From Candidatus Obscuribacterales bacterium (GTDB taxonomy: Bacteria > Cyanobacteriota > Vampirovibrionia > Obscuribacterales > Obscuribacteraceae), in the NCBI GenBank assembly GCA_019746975.1, contig JAIERK010000113.1, positions 18,854 through 82,853 on the forward strand: a stretch of 64,000 nucleotides of DNA. Reading direction: 5' to 3'. Below, one piece after another: positions 54,111 through 63,098 of this stretch. The notes beneath the pieces are model-generated. The model was not told where the DNA came from. It saw nothing but the letters and a program-made list of their open reading frames with translations, and ran no database searches. Each line of letters begins with the position of its first letter. The first letter of the stretch is position 1. A program made the translations under genes and the position numbers.

Positions 54111-56591
54111 TTAGTGGCTCTTGATTCCGAGCCCTCGTTGCGCGAGCCGGGAGGCTCCGGGAATACTGTCTTCGGACTTGATTGTGGTCGTGTCCTTTCC
54201 ATTGGAAGCCGGACCTTCTTTAGAGGTCAAACTTTCTTCGGTCTCGGAACCACCGGATACCTTCTCGATTTTTGAGGTATCTTCCGCAGCTTTGGCGCTA
54301 CTCAATTTCCGGGCCACAGACGAGTTCTGCTTCAGATAGAGGATAGCACCTTTCGCCAGCGCGCCTGCAATTTTTTCTTGGTAATCAGCAGACACGAGCT
54401 TGTCCCTCTCCGACTTGTTGGAAATGAAGCCCACCTCGGCAAGCACGGCTGGAACTTGTGCTCGGTTGATGACGTAGAACTTTGCTTTTCTTATAGCGCG
54501 ATCAGGCGCTCCCAATTCGCTCACGATCGACTCATGAATGTTCTGGGCAAGCGGCCTGCTTATATCGCTCTGGTAGTACGTTTCAATACCATGGATATCC
54601 GATGTACTTTCGAGCGAATTGATATGGACGCTCAGAAAAAGATCCGGTTTGAGATTGTTGGTGACAGCGACGCGATCGGAAAGCGAGATGAAACTGTCTT
54701 CATCACGAGTCATGATTACCTTGATTCCGCTCTCGACCAACTTGTCGCGCGTTTTTTGCGCAATAGCGAGGGTGAGGTCTTTTTCTTTGACGAAACCTCG
54801 TTGCGCTCCTGGGTCATTCCCGCCGTGACCGGCATCAAGAACGAGAACACTACCTGGCGGAGGTACGATGCCAGCGACGGGATTGTCTGATTTGCCGATC
54901 ACGAATGAGAGTATGTTCACACTCTCTGAATCACTCGGTATGACGCTGACACTTTCTCCGGAGAGGTCCAGCACGAGCCGTCCTGTGTTCTTAACTGGAT
55001 CCGGCGCTCCTGTTCTTACCGCGGTCAGAAATTCTGGATTTTCGGGCTGTGGAACAACTGCGGCTTGTATTCCACGCATATTGTCGAGGTCTATGACGAA
55101 GCGCTCTGGATTGTGCAATCGGAAGCTGCTGTAGTTCAGGTCGTTGTCTTTTGGTGAAACTACTTTCAACGTGTAGCCGCTATTGTTGCCGTTTTGCGTT
55201 AGCGAAATCTCTGGGATGAGCGTTGGAGCTGGTTCCGCAACAGGTGCAGTAGTCAGCGTTGCGTTGCTGTCCGATTTGATTATCACTTCGTTGTTGTCGC
55301 GTTTGATTTCGTCAGAGGCTGCCTGTGCAGTTGTGGTGTCTTCCGGGAGAAGAAGTGTTTGTGCTTTCTCCTTCATTTTTGAGTAAAAACTCATCAGCCC
55401 TTTCTTGGACGGCTGTAAGTCTTCTTTCTCAATCTCAATAGGTTTCGCCCCTAAGTCGCCGCTCTTAATATCCGGTCTTTGCTCAGGAGTCTCTACTCTC
55501 GCTAAACGAGTTGGTTGTGCGGGGGCGACGAGCTCTTGCTTATGCTCCACATTCTGCTTCCCGTCTGACTCGTGTTTTTCGTTTTGAGACCGAGCCATTC
55601 GCGTTGGTCTTACTGAAGAAATCGAGGCGTCGTAGGCCAAGCGGGTTGTCCCGGCTGATGCTTGTTGCTCGCCCTTTTTCCACTTCGACAGAGGCGGTGC
55701 GGTGGCGATTGCTAGCTCCGAACCCGTCGCGATGCGATACGGATCTGACTTGGGCTTTACTGTCTTCGCGGCTTTCTTACCGGCTTCTCCGGGCTTCGAG
55801 TGAAGCTTCTCCGCTTTGGCGGCGAGCCCAACAGGTGTTCGGCCCAAGGTTTCGGCTCCGCGTTTGATTGATGGTTGCTGTATAGGAGGTCTGAGCGGCA
55901 GGTATGCAGAGGCTATTTCTGGGTCGATTGTAGTTGGATATGCCTGACCGACTTGCGGGACATCGACCATGGATGGTTCCATCGTGCCCATGGGTGGTGC
56001 CACCGGCGGAGGAGTGAAGGTGGTCTGATAGGCGCGGCGCCGTGCCGGAGGTCTCTGGGCGATAGGCGCGATCGGCGGCATTGCCTGCTGACTCACAGCC
56101 GATGATTTCGACCAGTGGACAGAGAGTGCACCAGGCTTGGCGTTGAATCGGACAGAACGAAGTTTTTCGGCGTCGGTAGACACAATCGCTACACGAAAAA
56201 TCGGTGGGCTCTCCTGAAATCGCCCGATCCGAACTAGTTTGATCCCTCGAGAGGGGGCACTAACCGCGGTGGCGCTCGTAGCTATCGACTCCGCGTTGAC
56301 CGCGATTACTTTGGTGGGATAAGGAAAGACGACATCCGGAAAATCAGCAACCATAATCGTGGTGCCGTTTTCTCCAGGAAGAAATTGTATTATCGGACGC
56401 GGTAAAGGCTGCCTTCCAACTGTCGAAATGGTCGCGGCGGTCCTCCCGCGATCTTCCCTCACGCTCGAAATCGTATTGATCCCTAAATTGGATTGGGCGT
56501 GTGCCGCTGTGCTGGCAGTTATTAAGGCGATTAAAAGTGAGACAGGAAAAATCCGCACGATATCTTTTTTAACAGGTAAACATTGCCACAT
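54111..56591 (-). CDS. N-acetylmuramoyl-L-alanine amidase with AMIN-type domains
   Basis: The 826-residue periplasmic enzyme cuts the peptide from glycan strands. The ATG at 56591 has AAGGT seven bases upstream. It has a signal peptide (about 10-34, TASTAAHAQS), a first AMIN-like region (about 60-155), a long Lys/Pro-rich low-complexity linker to about 455, a second AMIN region (GYTLKVVSPKDNDLNYSSF...RFVIDLDN), and the amidase_3 domain with VLDAGHGGNDPGA, FLSVHIN and VLAEVGFISN (zinc ligands and catalytic Glu). Length is about twice that of E. coli AmiC because of the linker. A function in cell division is likely. Confidence 0.93.
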   Translation of the reverse strand: MWQCLPVKKDIVRIFPVSLLIALITASTAAHAQSNLGINTISSVREDRGRTAATISTVGRQPLPRPIIQFLPGENGTTIMVADFPDVVFPYPTKVIAVNAESIATSATAVSAPSRGIKLVRIGRFQESPPIFRVAIVSTDAEKLRSVRFNAKPGALSVHWSKSSAVSQQAMPPIAPIAQRPPARRRAYQTTFTPPPVAPPMGTMEPSMVDVPQVGQAYPTTIDPEIASAYLPLRPPIQQPSIKRGAETLGRTPVGLAAKAEKLHSKPGEAGKKAAKTVKPKSDPYRIATGSELAIATAPPLSKWKKGEQQASAGTTRLAYDASISSVRPTRMARSQNEKHESDGKQNVEHKQELVAPAQPTRLARVETPEQRPDIKSGDLGAKPIEIEKEDLQPSKKGLMSFYSKMKEKAQTLLLPEDTTTAQAASDEIKRDNNEVIIKSDSNATLTTAPVAEPAPTLIPEISLTQNGNNSGYTLKVVSPKDNDLNYSSFRLHNPERFVIDLDNMRGIQAAVVPQPENPEFLTAVRTGAPDPVKNTGRLVLDLSGESVSVIPSDSESVNILSFVIGKSDNPVAGIVPPPGSVLVLDAGHGGNDPGAQRGFVKEKDLTLAIAQKTRDKLVESGIKVIMTRDEDSFISLSDRVAVTNNLKPDLFLSVHINSLESTSDIHGIETYYQSDISRPLAQNIHESIVSELGAPDRAIRKAKFYVINRAQVPAVLAEVGFISNKSERDKLVSADYQEKIAGALAKGAILYLKQNSSVARKLSSAKAAEDTSKIEKVSGGSETEESLTSKEGPASNGKDTTTIKSEDSIPGASRLAQRGLGIKSH

Positions 56592-56897
56592 GAATGTACC
56601 TTAACTTTCTAGTGCGGAGCAATTCTAACATCGACGGCAGCCCACTCCCAAGGTTCCTAAAGGGTTCTTGAAAACTTTTATCAGCTACTGATTGCCACCA
56701 CCTGCGAAGCGTATATTAAACACAACTTGAGATGACCTGTAGTAGATCCTGATAAATTTAGGCAGCATTCCGGCTGTCTGCTTTGCAAGCTGCGGATAGC
56801 AATAGTGTGTGAAACGTGTGCCGACGTGTCCGAGGCTGCTGCACCTGTGACAGGCTGCGGCAAAAGCCCGGACTGGCTTCTTTAGAGGGAGTTTTCC
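56592..56897 (+). promoter_or_regulatory. Divergent upstream region of amidase and pyrophosphatase
   Basis: A 306-bp region serving both directions. A TATATTAA-type -10-like element is near 56711-56719 towards the pyrophosphatase. Just before its ATG stands a good ribosome binding site (GAGGGAG). The GC-rich stretch at about 56825-56880 can fold, but no known riboswitch consensus was recognised. Confidence 0.4.
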
Positions 56898-59003
56898 ATG
56901 GACCAGAACAGCATTTTGATGATGTGCAGCGGCGGAGGTGTAATCGCGCTTCTGTACGGAGCTTATGCCGGGCAGAGCGTGCTCAAGCTCTCCGACGGCA
57001 ACGAAGCGATGAGGAAGATTGCAGGCGCAATCCAAGAGGGTGCCAATGCCTACATGCGCCGTCAGTACATTACCGTGTTTGGTGTTGGTGTTGTGCTTGC
57101 CGCCATCATCGCCTTTGCGCTCAATGTCACTACAGCGATTGGATTTGTAGTCGGTGCATTGCTCAGCGCCTCCGCGGGTTTCATCGGTATGTACGTATCC
57201 GTCCGAGCCAATGTCAGAACAGCTGAGGCTGCAAGAGGTGGACTGGATCAGGCTCTCGCTGTCGCATTCAAAGGCGGAAGCGTGACCGGCCTACTAGTAG
57301 TTGGTCTAGGCCTTCTTGGAGTGACCGGCTTCTATGCCTTTACTAAAGATGTAAACGCACTGGTCGGACTTGGATTCGGTGCAAGTTTGATAAGCGTGTT
57401 CGCCAGATTGGGTGGCGGAATCTACACCAAGGCTGCCGACGTCGGTGCTGACCTTGTAGGAAAGGTCGAGGCCGGAATTCCTGAAGATGATCCGCGCAAT
57501 CCGGCAGTTATTGCTGATAACGTCGGTGACAACGTCGGTGACTGCGCCGGCATGGCTGCTGACCTGTTCGAAACATACGCGGTTACCGCTATTGCCACCA
57601 TGCTTCTTGCGCACCAGGTTTTCCATGCTCAAATCGAAGCAGCGGTAGCGGCCAATCAAACTCCAATGGTTCTTCTCTATCCGCTCGTCTTGGGTGCCAT
57701 CTCAATTGCTACATCGGTTATCGGCTCGTTCTGCGTGAAGCTGGATGCCAGCAAGAACATTATGAATGCGCTATATCGCGGTCTCATAGTCTCTGGCGTC
57801 CTCGCTGCTATAGGCTTCTTCTTCGCAACAAATGCCATGATGACCGGCCTGTCCATTAACAACAATCCGGTAGACACTTGGAAATTCTTTTCTGCATCGC
57901 TAGTAGGTCTTGTTGTAACCGGTTTGATCGTATTCATCACTGAATACTACACTTCAACCAGTTACCGTCCTGTCAAGCACATTGCCAAAGCCTCCGAAAC
58001 CGGTCATGCCACCAACATCATCGCCGGACTGGCAATTTCGATGGAAGCCACAGCGTGGCCAACGATCGTAATCATCCTCGGAATTCTCATATCATTCTCA
58101 CTGTGTGGCGTCTTCGGTGTCGCTCTTGCAGCCATGTCTATGTTGAGCATGGCTGGTATCATCGTCGCAATCGACTCTTATGGACCGATTACGGACAATG
58201 CCGGCGGTATCGCTGAAATGGCTGAGCTGCCCAAGGAAGTCAGAGCCGTCACAGATCCGCTTGATGCCGTAGGTAATACCACCAAAGCGGTCACAAAAGG
58301 ATACGCTATCGGCTCTGCCGGACTAGCAGCTATCGTGTTGTTCAGCTCATACACACAAGAGCTTGATCTTCAGCTTCAGAAGAATGGCATAGTCAATGGT
58401 CACATTTCGTTCGATCTCTCCAGCCCATTCGTACTGGCCGGATTGTTCCTTGGTGGTTTGATTCCTTATCTCTTCTCTTCAATGGCTATGGAAGCGGTCG
58501 GCAAGGCCGGCGGTCTGGTTGTTGAAGAGGTTCGCCGTCAGTTCAAGACCATTCCTGGCATCATGGAAGGTACGGCGAAACCGGACTATGCAAAATGCGT
58601 AGACATCGTCACAACCTCTGCTTTGAAGCAGATGATTGTCCCAGCGCTCATCCCTGTTTTGACTCCTGTAGTCATTGCAATGCTCGGTACATTCTGGTTG
58701 TCCAGCGCCATGCCCGGCGAATACGCTGCCGCCAAGATGCTTGGTGGAGTGCTCGTAGGCTCTATCGTTACCGGAATCTTCGTCGCACTGTCGATGACTT
58801 CTGGTGGCGGCGCCTGGGATAACGCTAAGAAGTACATCGAAGACGGCCATCATGGTGGCAAAGGATCAGAAGCTCACAAGGCTGCCGTCACCGGCGATAC
58901 CGTAGGCGATCCTTATAAGGATACTGCTGGTCCGGCAATCAACCCGATGATCAAAATCCTCAATATCGTTGCTTTGCTTCTGGTCGGCTTCCTGGCCAAG
59001 TAA
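56898..59003 (+). CDS. hppA: Membrane-bound proton-translocating pyrophosphatase
   Basis: HppA couples pyrophosphate hydrolysis to proton (or sodium) pumping across the membrane. The 701-residue protein has about 16 hydrophobic helices and the catalytic PPi motif [20 protein letters not shown] with [20 protein letters not shown]. The subclass-determining motif reads [10 protein letters not shown], with Lys where the K+-dependent class has Ala, so it should be the K+-independent H+-pump. Length is normal. Confidence 0.97.
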   Translation: MDQNSILMMCSGGGVIALLYGAYAGQSVLKLSDGNEAMRKIAGAIQEGANAYMRRQYITVFGVGVVLAAIIAFALNVTTAIGFVVGALLSASAGFIGMYVSVRANVRTAEAARGGLDQALAVAFKGGSVTGLLVVGLGLLGVTGFYAFTKDVNALVGLGFGASLISVFARLGGGIYTKAADVGADLVGKVEAGIPEDDPRNPAVIADNVGDNVGDCAGMAADLFETYAVTAIATMLLAHQVFHAQIEAAVAANQTPMVLLYPLVLGAISIATSVIGSFCVKLDASKNIMNALYRGLIVSGVLAAIGFFFATNAMMTGLSINNNPVDTWKFFSASLVGLVVTGLIVFITEYYTSTSYRPVKHIAKASETGHATNIIAGLAISMEATAWPTIVIILGILISFSLCGVFGVALAAMSMLSMAGIIVAIDSYGPITDNAGGIAEMAELPKEVRAVTDPLDAVGNTTKAVTKGYAIGSAGLAAIVLFSSYTQELDLQLQKNGIVNGHISFDLSSPFVLAGLFLGGLIPYLFSSMAMEAVGKAGGLVVEEVRRQFKTIPGIMEGTAKPDYAKCVDIVTTSALKQMIVPALIPVLTPVVIAMLGTFWLSSAMPGEYAAAKMLGGVLVGSIVTGIFVALSMTSGGGAWDNAKKYIEDGHHGGKGSEAHKAAVTGDTVGDPYKDTAGPAINPMIKILNIVALLLVGFLAK

Positions 59004-59029
59004 GCTCCGAATCCCATAGAATAGATTCG

Positions 59030-59056
59030 AATGCGGTCGCCAAAAGCGGCCGCATT
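59030..59056 (+). terminator. Strong hairpin after hppA
   Basis: aatgcggtcgc and gcggccgcatt form an 11-bp stem with one G-U pair around caaaa, 27 bp after the hppA stop. The T-run after it is weak, so it is a possible terminator. Confidence 0.6.
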
Positions 59057-59126
59057 AGCTAATCAGCCTTTTCAGTTGATGATTCGGCTAGTACATTGTA
59101 GGAATTACAAGCAATCGGAGCGAGCC

Positions 59127-59570
59127 GTGCAAGTACGAGTCGCCAATAGGCAAGACGAGCCTGCCATCAGAACCTTCGTCAGCGAAATTTATGAGAAGGA
59201 CGGGGAGTCGCTCAATCTCGAGTCTCAGGATTCCGATTTGCGCAATATCGAAGCCAATTACTTCGGCAAGGAAGGTCTGTTCCTGGTCGGAGAAGAAGAT
59301 AGTGCAATCGTTGCGATTGCCGCTGCGAGAAAGAAAAGCGATTCTGTTCTCGAGCTTCGCCGTCTGTTTGCAGCGGACAAGTTCTCGCCGGAAGTCGTGC
59401 CGGAGATGCTTCGCATTGTTTCCGGATTCGCTCCGCGCCTGCTCTATTCGCAGATCGATATCGATATCTTTCCTGGCAAGCATCGCCCTGATAAGTTGTT
59501 GAAAGACAGTGGATTTGAGTACAGCGAGCAAGAGAATAAGTTTTCCCTGAGCGTCACGCCTGATTTCTAA
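59127..59570 (+). CDS. GNAT-like acetyltransferase family protein
   Basis: GTG start at 59127 is preferred (GGAG upstream, MQVRVANRQDEPAIRTFVSEIY is a normal GNAT N-terminus); an open frame starts earlier at 59031. About 147 residues, with VGEEDSAIVAIAAARKKSDSVLELRRLFAAD as the central strand-loop region. The acetyl-CoA loop (Q/RxxGxG/A) is not clear, so substrate binding is uncertain. Its 3' end is repeated in degenerate form downstream. Confidence 0.7.
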   Translation: MQVRVANRQDEPAIRTFVSEIYEKDGESLNLESQDSDLRNIEANYFGKEGLFLVGEEDSAIVAIAAARKKSDSVLELRRLFAADKFSPEVVPEMLRIVSGFAPRLLYSQIDIDIFPGKHRPDKLLKDSGFEYSEQENKFSLSVTPDF

Positions 59571-59763
59571 CGGCTGAGAAGTCAAGTTCTCCCTCATGTT
59601 CCGCTCGATTTCTTACGATTGAGAAAAGAGGCTTTCCTTGAGCGTGACCCCGAGTTCTCTAGATTGAGAGAAGAGGTCACGACGTGTTCAGACGATTAAG
59701 AGAGAAGGAGTTCTCTCTGAGGCGAACGTCTGATCGAAAGAAGTTCTCTTGAGAGTGACGAAG
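59531..59763 (+). repeat. Degenerate 45-bp tandem repeats derived from the gene's 3' end
   Basis: Units at 59531-59575 (the end of the GNAT gene itself), 59576-59620 and 59621-59665 are each 45 bp. Unit 1 and unit 3 share TTTCC, TGAGCGT and TTCT blocks at matching places. Further decayed units run to about 59763. The downstream copies are not open in the gene's frame. Confidence 0.7.
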
Positions 59764-59783
59764 CATCAGCAGTGCTGATGCTT
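59761..59783. terminator. Hairpin aagcatcagc-agt-gctgatgctt
   Basis: A perfect 10-bp stem with a 3-base loop, without a T-tract. It could end transcripts from the GNAT gene. Confidence 0.5.
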
Positions 59784-59870
59784 GCAGAGACGGTCTTACG
59801 TCGCTAAATCAAGAATTACCTAAGGCACACCGTTAGCTGCCCCACAAGTAATTGTTAAAGAGTAAGGTTT

Positions 59871-60043
59871 TAGGTGAGGCAACAATGTTGTCAGGGTTTG
59901 CTTTCTAGGTGAGGCAATACGTGCCTTTAATTTATAAGGTATATTTTTAGACTCAAATTTATACGCTTAAAAGCATAATTCGGCTGTTTATGCCTTTAAA
60001 AGCATATTTTTTTGAACGGTTTTTCATACCGTTAAAAGCATAA
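59871..60043 (+). repeat. AT-rich repeat cluster
   Basis: taggtgaggcaa occurs at 59871-59882 and again at 59906-59917. Then three related 18-bp elements ending TTAAAAGCATAA-like occur at 59961-59978, 59989-60006 and 60026-60043 (for example ATACGCTTAAAAGCATAA). Each can form a short stem (tatgc/gcata type). A GGCTTC-rich run follows near 60085-60100. No gene is present from 59571 to 60181. Confidence 0.65.
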
Positions 60044-60181
60044 CGTTCTGGTTTCGGCTCGGTGATGGTTTCGGGTCGGTTTCGGCTTCGGCTTCGGCTG
60101 GTCCTAATTCCCGACGGTCCGCATTAGGATCGTCGGAAATTTCTGTTGGCAGATCGGCTCGAATGTCTGTAAGATGTAAAG

Positions 60182-60802
60182 ATGCCTCGCGTAATCCTGG
60201 ATCCAATCAAGAATTTACTACTTATGTTTCAACCAAAATCCTTGTTGCCATTGCTCTTAGTTGTCTCAATCGCATTCGCGCCGACTGCGATTGCGCAAGG
60301 TAAGAGTTCGCTCAGTGACGAGAACATAGAGACTCCATCGCCTGCGGTGCCTACCGATTATTTCGGTTCGGGCGATGCCAAATTGCCGAGTTGGGCCGCG
60401 GGCAATCGCGGCGCCGCACAGTCGGAGATGCGCACAAACACAGGCCCGCAGCAGCACAAGTCTCTGAAGTGGCACTCCAGCGATACGTCTGGAGATTCAA
60501 TCAAGAATTGGGGCAAGACCAATGCCAATTGCCAACAGCCGCAAGGTACATTCAACATTGATAAGCAAGCCAGAGGTGGACAACAGAATAATCCATTCAA
60601 TGTCGGACCCAGGTTTACACCTAGAGATAGGGACCTTGGCATTTCCCAAGGCACTCAGCCCATGATGACTCGCCGAGACATGAGCAAGATTCAAAAGAAC
60701 AATAGCTTGCTCAGCAAAGTGGAAGAGTACAAAGCGCTAAAGAGAAAGAGTGCCGAAGAGTGGTGTCGCAAGAACAACGTCAAGATGCCGAACAGTCGAT
60801 AG
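60182..60802 (+). CDS. Hypothetical secreted protein
   Basis: The 206-residue protein has a signal peptide with hydrophobic core LLPLLLVVSIAFA and cleavage near IAQ. A second in-frame ATG at 60224 would give a neater signal (MFQPKSLLPLL). The mature protein is Gly/Asn/Gln-rich and probably disordered, with segments such as TDYFGSGDAKLPSWAAGNRG and a Lys-rich C-terminus. I do not recognise a family. Confidence 0.65.
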   Translation: MPRVILDPIKNLLLMFQPKSLLPLLLVVSIAFAPTAIAQGKSSLSDENIETPSPAVPTDYFGSGDAKLPSWAAGNRGAAQSEMRTNTGPQQHKSLKWHSSDTSGDSIKNWGKTNANCQQPQGTFNIDKQARGGQQNNPFNVGPRFTPRDRDLGISQGTQPMMTRRDMSKIQKNNSLLSKVEEYKALKRKSAEEWCRKNNVKMPNSR

Positions 60803-60848
60803 CAAGCATCTAAATTCGTAAAGTGATCGCATCGCGGGATCTAGTGGG

Positions 60849-61175
60849 TTAAAGAAGACTCTTGATCATCGTGAAGTATGCTTCGATGTCAATTCGAGAG
60901 ATGCTGTTCGGAATGGTGCTATCTTTTACCGTTTCGGAGATTGCGTCCTGGTTGGCTAGCAAGAACATGATGAACGATTTCTCTCGCTCGGAGAGTTGCG
61001 GCGAATCTAGCGCGGCAAGCAGTTCTTCAGTCTCAATCACACCGTTGCTGTTAGTGTCCAGTTGATCGAACACCAGATACGCAAATGTTTTGATCTCACT
61101 AAGTCGTTCCGAGATATTGTTTGTGTAATCCACGAACCAGGCATTCTGGAAATTTTCGTCTCTGTTCATATTCAA
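60849..61175 (-). CDS. EF-hand domain protein
   Basis: The 108-residue protein contains one clear EF-hand calcium-binding loop, DTNSNGVIETEE (residues 40-51), with the helix FAYLVFDQLD before and LLAALDSPQL after. A second, less clear helix-loop-helix may follow at about 75-100. No signal peptide, so it is cytosolic. It is convergent with the secreted-protein gene. It could be a calcium-responsive regulator; its partner is unknown. Confidence 0.8.
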   Translation of the reverse strand: MNMNRDENFQNAWFVDYTNNISERLSEIKTFAYLVFDQLDTNSNGVIETEELLAALDSPQLSEREKSFIMFLLANQDAISETVKDSTIPNSISRIDIEAYFTMIKSLL

Positions 61176-61423
61176 GTTTCACTAACTGGTAATTTGCAAT
61201 TGTTGCATGCCGCTTCGAAATAGTCTAAGGGGCTGTTTGACATTCGGCTACCGCGTTTTGTCCGCGCCTGAGTTCTCGCAATCCTATGACCTGTGCCGAA
61301 CTGACGCAATCAACTACTAACATGACAATAGTTATTCTGCAGAAACTTTTTCTGTTCGAAACAATGAGAAAGTCATGATCTCAAGACATTGAATCGAAGT
61401 CAGTGTAATATGGCAGAACGCCT
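61176..61423. other. Divergent intergenic region
   Basis: A 248-bp spacer between the leftward EF-hand gene and the rightward beta-propeller gene. Promoters are expected for both, but none could be assigned firmly. No gene is visible. Confidence 0.35.
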
Positions 61424-62842
61424 TTGATTTTCTCGGTCTCTCTTTTGCTTAAACCCAAATCATTTCACTTACTAGTTCAATTGTCGATTCTTCTCTTCGG
61501 CATGTCCTGCCTGTCCTCCTGTAAACCGACGGACTCGCGATTTCTCTGGATCTACGAGCCAACAAGGAAATCTGTCTGGTCTGCAAATGGATTTGCAACG
61601 ACACCAGAAGTTGTTGGCGACTTGATCGTTTATGCTAGTGGCTATCCCTGGCACAATGAGCTTTTCGCGCATGTCGTCGAGAGAAAGACCGGCAAGCCGA
61701 TCTGGTCGTCGGATTTTCCGGTGCAGCAGACAATGGTGGATGGTGACAAAGTCTTTCTGGTATCACTCTCCAATTTCGCTGATCGGGCGCCGGGGAAGGA
61801 GCGCAAGGGAAAAATTTACGCGATGTCTTTGTCTACCGGTAAGAAGATCTGGGAGCTTGAAACATCTACCAATCACAAAGAGGTGCAAATTCTCTCCATC
61901 GGAAAATGGCTCTACTGTCTGACAAATCAACAAACAGTCAGTGCTGTCAACAAAGAGACAGGAAAGATTGAATGGCAAGACAATGGACCTGAATTCCCTT
62001 CCAAAGGCGCATCTTCGTCATGCATTGCTGATGGTGACTCGATTTATCTGGAGCAACCTGATCGCTCGATTTTAAAAGTTGATGGAAAAACCAAATCGAT
62101 TGCATCCTTCGCGAGTTTGCCTCGCCAGAAGTATGAAGGCAAGCGCGTTCTCTATCTTGATGATGATGATGTGCTGATCGCGGATGATGGCGGGTATGCT
62201 ATCTGCGCTGATTTCAATGCTCGGTCCGTTGGTAAAGTGGTCAGGACAGGTTCGCTCTCGAGCAAGGTTGCGATTCAAAATAACAGGGTCTATTTCGGGA
62301 GTTTTCTTTCCGAAAATGGAATCGCTCAGCAAGACTTGAAAGGTAAGCAGGCAGAATCAAACGCCGAGAAATTGGCGGGTAAGATAACTGGGAAAGACAA
62401 GAAAGCGACTGCCACACCGGAAGCAACGAAGAGCTCGTACTTTAGCGCTCTTGATCTAGAAAGTGGCAGTTACTTGTGGAACGTTAAATTGAATTCGAAT
62501 GCTGTCGGCACTCCAGTTGTGATCGGCGACAAGGTTTTTGTCAGCACCGAGGCCGCCAATGGAACCAGCAGTTTTGTTGCATTGGACAAGGAAAGCGGTA
62601 AGACGATTTGGCAATCTAAATTTACCGTTCCTATCGTCGGATTCATTGTGCATGACCTGGCTCTTTATGCCAATCTCGGCAACCACATGAAAGCGCTTGA
62701 TAGCGCCACCGGTAAAGAGCTTCTTGATGTGAAAATCGAGCGATACTCCATGAGCGGACAGCCTGTAGTGGTTGGCAATGTTGTCTATGTTGCTGCTGAA
62801 GACGCCAATCTTTATGCGATCTCCGCAGACGTCTCGCGCTGA
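61424..62842 (+). CDS. PQQ-type beta-propeller lipoprotein
   Basis: The 472-residue product (TTG start at 61424; a second TTG at 61445 gives a cleaner MLKPKSF start) has a lipoprotein signal ending CLSSCKP, so the mature form is lipid-anchored. The rest shows repeated PQQ/BamB-like blades: TGKPIWSSDF, TGKKIWELE, TGKIEWQDN, SGSYLWNVK and SGKTIWQSK. Gly/Asp loops and a lysine-rich insertion (about 310-345) are visible. It is probably a periplasmic scaffold or outer-membrane assembly factor similar to BamB, but without other Bam genes here. Its 3' end is echoed downstream. Confidence 0.82.
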   Translation: MIFSVSLLLKPKSFHLLVQLSILLFGMSCLSSCKPTDSRFLWIYEPTRKSVWSANGFATTPEVVGDLIVYASGYPWHNELFAHVVERKTGKPIWSSDFPVQQTMVDGDKVFLVSLSNFADRAPGKERKGKIYAMSLSTGKKIWELETSTNHKEVQILSIGKWLYCLTNQQTVSAVNKETGKIEWQDNGPEFPSKGASSSCIADGDSIYLEQPDRSILKVDGKTKSIASFASLPRQKYEGKRVLYLDDDDVLIADDGGYAICADFNARSVGKVVRTGSLSSKVAIQNNRVYFGSFLSENGIAQQDLKGKQAESNAEKLAGKITGKDKKATATPEATKSSYFSALDLESGSYLWNVKLNSNAVGTPVVIGDKVFVSTEAANGTSSFVALDKESGKTIWQSKFTVPIVGFIVHDLALYANLGNHMKALDSATGKELLDVKIERYSMSGQPVVVGNVVYVAAEDANLYAISADVSR

Positions 62843-63098
62843 GCGTCGGGCTATCTGTTTATCCAATCATCAACAACATCTGCAATTTATGATGCTCTGC
62901 GAACGTCTTGCGCTTAGAGGCAAGCACCCGTTTATCGACAATTGATCTGTTTTGTGAGTGCTTGCAGACGTCTCGCCTCTAGACTCGGGCATTCGTATAT
63001 CGACAACTGATGTGCTTTGATGCGAACCTTGGAAACATCTCGCGCTGAGGGCGGGCTATTTGCCTACCCCAGTCAACAATACATCTGCAGGCAGTTGG
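62825..63098. repeat. Imperfect 65-74-bp repeats of the gene's 3' end
   Basis: Four units start at 62825 (overlapping the end of the propeller gene), 62899, 62964 and 63031, with the shared word GACGTCTCGC (with variants CGTCTTGCGC, ACATCTCGCG), then GGGC-TAT or similar. The last unit overlaps the end of the next, leftward gene. Confidence 0.7.

Noticed and set aside
56820..56890. Possible riboswitch before hppA
   Set aside because: The stretch is GC-rich and can fold, but no consensus of a known riboswitch class could be matched.
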